A stretch of DNA of 28,154 nucleotides from an uncultured bacterium. GTDB taxonomy: Bacteria > Actinomycetota > Coriobacteriia > Coriobacteriales > Coriobacteriaceae. The position numbers and the translations under genes were made by a program. The stretch spans positions 1 to 28,154 of the forward strand of contig CAJMPU010000024.1 of the NCBI GenBank assembly GCA_905215505.1, read 5' to 3'. The notes beneath the pieces were generated by a model, which made no database searches, was not told the origin of the DNA, and saw nothing but the letters and a program-made list of their open reading frames with translations. Positions 23,964 through 28,154 of this stretch are shown here, piece by piece (positions within the stretch are counted from its first letter, which is position 1; every line of letters begins with the position of its first letter).

Positions 23964-24485
23964 TTGGTTATCTTGGGTATCGACCCCGGTTTGGCTCATA
24001 CGGGTTGGGGGATTATCGAGGAGCGGCGTGGCGAGGTTCGCTGCCGTGCCTATGGCTGCATCGAGACCAGTGCCGGAAGTCCGCTCGCGGTGCGCCTGTC
24101 GCATATCGCCCATGACCTTAAGGGTGTCGTCGAGCGTTATCGACCCGATACCGCTGCTATCGAGAGTATCTACTTTGGCGCCAACGTTCGCTCGGCCATC
24201 CCCACGGCGCATGCCCGCGGTGCCGCGCTCGTGGCGCTTTCGGAGTGCGCGCTCGAGATTGGCGAATACACGCCTATGCAGATTAAGCAGGCTGTGGTGG
24301 GTACCGGTGCCGCAGATAAGCGGCAGGTCGCCTACATGGTGCGCACGCTCACGCAGCTCGATCACGACCCGCATCCCGACCATGCCGCCGATGCCCTGGC
24401 CTGCGCCATCTGCCACGTTAACCTCAGCCGCACCCGCGCCCTCACCGGTGGCGAGTTCTATCAACAGAGAGGAACCGGATACTGA
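23964..24485 (+). CDS. ruvC: Holliday junction resolvase RuvC
   Basis: This 173-residue endonuclease cuts Holliday junctions symmetrically within the RuvABC resolvasome. Active-site acids are Asp7 in GIDPGLAHTG, Glu67 in AIESIYFG, and His140/Asp143 in DHAADALA; His at the third site is as in Thermus RuvC. The start is TTG 23964, giving the family N-terminus VILGIDPG, with GGGGAGG (23952-23958) five bases upstream. An in-frame TTG at 23943 would add seven unlikely residues. The TGA stop overlaps the ruvA ATG by one base, so translation is coupled. It is the first gene of a ruvC-ruvA-ruvB operon under a LexA-type box. Confidence 0.96.
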   Translation: MVILGIDPGLAHTGWGIIEERRGEVRCRAYGCIETSAGSPLAVRLSHIAHDLKGVVERYRPDTAAIESIYFGANVRSAIPTAHARGAALVALSECALEIGEYTPMQIKQAVVGTGAADKRQVAYMVRTLTQLDHDPHPDHAADALACAICHVNLSRTRALTGGEFYQQRGTGY

Positions 24486-25105
24486 TGATTTCCCAGCTCC
24501 ACGGAACGCTTGTCGAGGCCACGATGAGCTCTGCTGTCGTCGACGTGTCGGGCGTTGGCTTTGAACTCGGCATCTCGGGCAGCACTGCGGCCTCGTTGCC
24601 GACGCCCGGCGGTGAGGTGCGCCTCTATACCCGTATGCAGGTGCGCGAGGACGCTATGACGCTCTTTGGTTTTGCCTCCAAGGACGAGCGCACGATGTTC
24701 GACCGGCTTGTGTCCGTCTCGGGCGTTGGCCCGCGCTTGGCGCTCGCCGTGCTTTCCACCTATACCGTGGGGCAGCTGTATTCGCTGGTGATGGCCGAGG
24801 ACGACAAGGGCATGGCCAAGGTACCCGGTGTGGGTAAAAAGACCGCCCAGCGCCTCATCTTGGAGCTCAAGAGCACCTTTGCCAAGGATAAGGGCTTTGT
24901 GCCGGTCGACGTGATCCCGGGGCAGGTTGCGATGCCGGTCCCCGCCGCCGCTCCCTCGGCCATTGATGATACCCGTGCGGCACTCCTTTCCATGGGCTTT
25001 AGCCCGCAGGAGACCGATGTCGCTCTGAGCGGGTATGATGGGCAGGATATGCGTGTCGAGGATTTGCTCGGCGCGGCGCTTAAGCGACTCGGAATGGATG
25101 CGTGA
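24485..25105 (+). CDS. ruvA: Holliday junction branch migration protein RuvA
   Basis: This 206-residue tetrameric protein grips the four-way junction and loads RuvB. It has the N-terminal OB fold (MISQLHGTLVEA through LYTRMQVREDAMTLFGF), two helix-hairpin-helix motifs (VSGVGPRLALAVL, about 78-90, and VPGVGKKTAQRLI, about 114-126), and a C-terminal RuvB-binding domain (DDTRAALLSMGFSPQE, about 161-176) after a flexible Pro/Ala linker. GAGGAACC lies upstream inside ruvC. The stop overlaps the ruvB start by one base. Confidence 0.97.
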   Translation: MISQLHGTLVEATMSSAVVDVSGVGFELGISGSTAASLPTPGGEVRLYTRMQVREDAMTLFGFASKDERTMFDRLVSVSGVGPRLALAVLSTYTVGQLYSLVMAEDDKGMAKVPGVGKKTAQRLILELKSTFAKDKGFVPVDVIPGQVAMPVPAAAPSAIDDTRAALLSMGFSPQETDVALSGYDGQDMRVEDLLGAALKRLGMDA

Positions 25106-26172
25106 TGTGGGAAGCCGATGACTCTCAGGACCTGTGGGCGACGCCCGGCAACTCGCCGGCGGCATCCATGGCGCACGGCGAGCGCATGGTGGGCTCGGAG
25201 CTGACGGCCGAGGACCTCGACGTCGATCGCACTTTGCGACCCCAGCGCCTGGACGATTACTGCGGCCAGGAGCATATCAAGCAGAGCCTGCGCGTGTTGA
25301 TCGAAGCGGCGCAGAGCCGTGGCGAGACGCTCGACCACGTGATCTTCTCGGGCCCTCCGGGTCTGGGCAAGACCACGCTGGCCACCGTTATCGCCAACGA
25401 GCTGGGCGCTCAGATCAAGACCACGAGTGGCCCTGCCATCGCGCGCACCGGCGACCTGGCAGCCATCCTTACTAACTTGCAGCCGGGTGATGTGCTGTTT
25501 ATCGACGAGATCCACCGCCTCAACCGTTCGGTCGAGGAGGTCCTGTACCCCGCGATGGAGGACTTTGCCCTCGATATCGTGATTGGCAAGGGTCCGGCGG
25601 CGCGCTCGATTCGCCTGGATATTCCCAAGTTTACGCTGGTAGCGGCAACGACCCGCTCAGGCATGTTGACCGGCCCGTTGCGCGACCGCTTTGGCATTTC
25701 ATATCGCCTGGATTACTACACGGTTGAGGAGCTCGCGCAGATTGTGACGCGCTCGGCGACTATCCTGGGCGTGACGATCGACCATCCCAGTGCACTCGAG
25801 ATCGGCTCGCGTTCGCGCGGCACGCCACGTCTTGCCAACCGCCTGCTCAAGCGCGTGCGCGATTACGCACAGGTGCGCGGCAACGGTCCCATCGAGCTCG
25901 ATATCTGTCGCCAGGCGCTCGAGTTCTTCGAGATCGATGAGCTTGGTCTGGACTGGATGGATATTCGCATTTTGGAGACACTCGCTAAGACGTTCTCCGG
26001 ACGTGCCGTGGGCCTGGCAACGCTTGCCAGCGCGGTGGGCGAGGACCCGGGAACGCTCGAGGATGTCTATGAGCCTTATCTGCTGCAGTGCGGCTTGATG
26101 ATTCGCACGCCCCAGGGCCGCCAGGCAACGCTTCGCACCTTTGAGCATTTGGGAATTGAGCCAGTCGTTTAG
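25105..26172 (+). CDS. ruvB: Holliday junction helicase RuvB
   Basis: This 355-residue AAA+ ring ATPase drives branch migration with RuvA. Walker A GPPGLGKTT is at 83-91, Walker B LFIDEIHRL near 131-139, the sensor/arginine-finger region TRSGMLTGPLRDRFG near 183-197, and the C-terminal winged helix ends with TPQGRQATLRTFEHLG. An N-terminal extension of roughly 30 residues precedes the conserved LRPQRLDDYCGQ. A GTG at 25102 is in frame directly before ATG 25105; I chose the ATG, which overlaps the ruvA stop. No terminator-like hairpin was found in the 146 bases before fhs. Confidence 0.97.
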   Translation: MWEADDSQDLWATPGNSPAASMAHGERMVGSELTAEDLDVDRTLRPQRLDDYCGQEHIKQSLRVLIEAAQSRGETLDHVIFSGPPGLGKTTLATVIANELGAQIKTTSGPAIARTGDLAAILTNLQPGDVLFIDEIHRLNRSVEEVLYPAMEDFALDIVIGKGPAARSIRLDIPKFTLVAATTRSGMLTGPLRDRFGISYRLDYYTVEELAQIVTRSATILGVTIDHPSALEIGSRSRGTPRLANRLLKRVRDYAQVRGNGPIELDICRQALEFFEIDELGLDWMDIRILETLAKTFSGRAVGLATLASAVGEDPGTLEDVYEPYLLQCGLMIRTPQGRQATLRTFEHLGIEPVV

Positions 26173-26269
26173 AGACGGGTTTGTTTTGGCTAGTCTGTAG
26201 GCTATCGCTGAGCATTGGATAAACATATCGCCATTCATCGGTTACGGGTGTTTTACTATTGCGCGCCCG

Positions 26270-26278
26270 TGCTATGCT
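26270..26278 (+). promoter_or_regulatory. Candidate extended -10 promoter for fhs
   Basis: TGCTATGCT is a TGn-extended -10 with TTTTAC (26251-26256) as a weak -35, 16 bases apart. The start of transcription would be near 26285, about 35 bases before the ATG. Confidence 0.5.
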
Positions 26279-26318
26279 GAATTGGTCTTTTTCTCATTCG
26301 GTAACGAAAGGACCGCCC

Positions 26319-27986
26319 ATGCCTACTGACATCGAAATCGCACGTTCTGTCACGCCGCTGCCTATTACCGAGGTGGCCAAGAACGCCGGCGTCGACGTTA
26401 AGCACCTTATTCCGTACGGCTTCGACAAGGCTAAGGTCGACTATTCACTGCTCAACGAGCCGACTGATCACCAGGCCAAGCTCGTTCTCGTGACCGCTAT
26501 CAACCCAACGCCTGCGGGCGAGGGCAAGACCACCACGACCATCGGTCTGGCCGACGGCCTGCGCCGTCGCGGCGTCAAGAGTGCCGTGGCCCTGCGCGAG
26601 CCTTCGCTCGGCCCCGTCTTTGGCGTTAAGGGCGGTGCTGCCGGCGGCGGCTGGGCTCAGGTCATCCCCATGGAGGATATCAACCTGCACTTTACCGGCG
26701 ACTTCCATGCCATCGGTGCTGCCAACAACCTGCTGGCCGCCATGCTTGATAACCACATCCAGCAGGGCAATCAGCTCGGTATTGACGTTAAGCGCATCAC
26801 TTGGAAGCGCGTCGTCGATATGAACGACCGTCAGCTGCGCCACGTCATCGACGGCATTGGCGGTAAGGCCCAGGGCGTGCCGCGCGAGGACGGCTTCGAT
26901 ATCACCGTTGCCTCCGAGGTCATGGCGATCCTGTGCCTGTCCACGAGCATCAGCGATCTTAAGGAGCGCTTGGGCGAGATCGTTGTCGGCTATAGCTATG
27001 CCGGCGAGCCCGTCCGCGCCCGCGACCTTAAGGCCCAGGGAGCTATGGCCGCACTGCTCAAGGATGCGCTCAAGCCCAATCTGGTGCAGACGCTCGAGGG
27101 CACGCCCGCGTTTGTCCACGGCGGTCCCTTCGCCAATATCGCCCACGGCTGCAACTCCATCATGGCCACGCGTATGGCTATGCGTTTTGGCGATGTCGCC
27201 ATTACCGAGGCGGGCTTTGGTGCCGACCTGGGTGCCGAGAAATTCCTGGACATCAAGTGCCGCATGACGGGCGTTCGTCCCAACGCCGTCGTGGTCGTCG
27301 CCACCGCTCGCGCGTTGAAGTACAACGGTGGCGTCGCCAAGGCCGATCTCAACGAGGAGAACCTCGAGGCACTCAAGGCTGGCATGCCCAACCTGCTGCG
27401 TCACGTCGACAACATCCAGAACGTATATGGTCTGCCCTGCGTGGTCGCCATCAACCGCTTCCCGACGGACACCGAGGCCGAGCTCGCGCTCATTGAGTCC
27501 GAGTGCCAGAAGCTCGGCGTCAACGTTAAGCTTTCCGAGGTCTGGGCCAAGGGCGGCGAGGGCGCGCTCGAGCTTGCCGATGAGGTCATGCGTCTGATTG
27601 AGCAGCCGAGCGAGCTCAAGTTTGCCTATGAGGACGGCGCCGATGTGGCCGACGCTCTTGAGGCCATTGCCACCAAGGTCTACCGCGCCGACGGCGTCGA
27701 CTTTACGCCGGCCGCCAAGCGCCAGCTCGCCGAGCTGCGCGAGAACGGCTTTGGCAACCTGCCGGTGTGCGTGGCCAAGACGCAGTACAGCTTTAGCGAC
27801 AACGCCAAGGCCCTGGGCGCTCCCGAGAACTTCCGCATCACGGTGCGCGAGCTCAAGGTTTCCGCCGGTGCCCACTTTGTGGTCGCACTGACTGGCAGTG
27901 TTCTGACCATGCCGGGCCTGCCCAAGGTCCCCGCGGCCGAGAACATCGACGTCGACAACGACGGCAACATCACCGGCCTGTTCTAA
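26319..27986 (+). CDS. fhs: Formate-tetrahydrofolate ligase
   Basis: This enzyme joins formate to tetrahydrofolate with ATP, giving 10-formyl-THF for purines, formyl-Met-tRNA and one-carbon or acetogenic metabolism. The length of 555 residues matches the bacterial homotetrameric enzyme. The ATP loop TPAGEGKTTT is at 64-73. The EPSLGPVFGVKGGAAGGG and MEDINLHFTGD segments (about 93-130) and NIAHGCNSIMATRMA (about 275-289) are signature regions, and VAINRFPTDTEAE is also typical. AAAGGA lies seven bases before ATG 26319; the frame is open from 26259, but those residues do not look like the family start. It has its own promoter and terminator, so it is probably a single-gene unit. Confidence 0.97.
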   Translation: MPTDIEIARSVTPLPITEVAKNAGVDVKHLIPYGFDKAKVDYSLLNEPTDHQAKLVLVTAINPTPAGEGKTTTTIGLADGLRRRGVKSAVALREPSLGPVFGVKGGAAGGGWAQVIPMEDINLHFTGDFHAIGAANNLLAAMLDNHIQQGNQLGIDVKRITWKRVVDMNDRQLRHVIDGIGGKAQGVPREDGFDITVASEVMAILCLSTSISDLKERLGEIVVGYSYAGEPVRARDLKAQGAMAALLKDALKPNLVQTLEGTPAFVHGGPFANIAHGCNSIMATRMAMRFGDVAITEAGFGADLGAEKFLDIKCRMTGVRPNAVVVVATARALKYNGGVAKADLNEENLEALKAGMPNLLRHVDNIQNVYGLPCVVAINRFPTDTEAELALIESECQKLGVNVKLSEVWAKGGEGALELADEVMRLIEQPSELKFAYEDGADVADALEAIATKVYRADGVDFTPAAKRQLAELRENGFGNLPVCVAKTQYSFSDNAKALGAPENFRITVRELKVSAGAHFVVALTGSVLTMPGLPKVPAAENIDVDNDGNITGLF

Positions 27987-28011
27987 GCCTGCTGTCCATA
28001 GCTGCTAGCCC

Positions 28012-28049
28012 GCCCCGCCGTGCCTACCAAGGCCCGGCGGGGCTTTTTT
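28012..28049 (+). terminator. Intrinsic terminator after fhs
   Basis: A 9-bp GC stem GCCCCGCCG (28012-28020) / CGGCGGGGC (28035-28043) is followed by TTTTTT. Confidence 0.93.
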
Positions 28050-28154
28050 ATCCTTAGGCCCGCGCATGTCTTGTAGATACCGACGGGCTCTGCCCATCAT
28101 AGGTACCGTCAAGATTCTTTCGCAAATTGATCGAGGCGGCCTCGGCCCCGCCTT
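28050..28154. other. 3' edge, no gene seen
   Basis: There is no open frame of note. TTGTAG (28071-28076) and CATCAT (28095-28100), 18 bases apart, could be a promoter for a gene beyond the window. A hairpin AGGCGG / CCGCCT (28134-28139, 28148-28153) is cut by the window end, so its nature is open. Confidence 0.3.

Overview
The window is a GC-rich bacterial chromosome segment carrying 17 protein genes and no rRNA or tRNA gene that I could recognise. Gene content and codon style suggest an actinobacterial gut anaerobe of the Coriobacteriia, most like Collinsella. The pointers are high GC3, AddAB-type recombination genes, a DnaE1-type polymerase, a superoxide reductase, formate-tetrahydrofolate ligase and an Rrf2 regulator beside cysK. 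The taxonomic assignment is inference, not a search result.

Layout. Positions 1-1205: an M42 metallopeptidase and its terminator. Positions 1217-2659: an AT-richer promoter with an inverted repeat, then an accessory gene fusing an N-terminal helix-turn-helix to a HipA-like kinase. Positions 2668-4887 (minus): mnmA and cysK, with the cysK terminator hairpin sitting at the mnmA promoter. Positions 4888-5569: a divergent control region and an Rrf2 regulator with four clustered cysteines. Positions 5580-6695: a holin-like membrane protein (minus) and, divergently, a YerC/TrpR-like repressor with a structured leader. Positions 6879-17610: addB, addA and dnaE. Positions 17746-21210: a SWIM/SNF2 helicase. 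Positions 21361-23826: a superoxide reductase and a NAD-synthetase-like protein whose two active sites both look destroyed. Positions 23964-26172: a tight ruvC-ruvA-ruvB operon behind a good LexA-type box. Positions 26319-27986: fhs and a strong terminator.

How it fits together. The middle and right side form a plus-strand DNA replication and repair neighbourhood. AddAB resects double-strand breaks, DnaE resynthesises DNA, the SNF2 protein may remodel nucleoprotein, and RuvABC branch-migrates and resolves Holliday junctions. Cysteine synthase and the sulfur-transfer enzyme MnmA share the left minus-strand block, where the divergent cysteine-rich Rrf2 protein is the obvious candidate regulator.

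The most unusual items are the NadE-like pseudoenzyme with its glycine-rich tail, the one-gene HTH-HipA fusion, an AddB lacking both a Walker A motif and the iron-sulfur cysteines, and two palindromic intergenic elements at 13644-13706 and 17610-17722.
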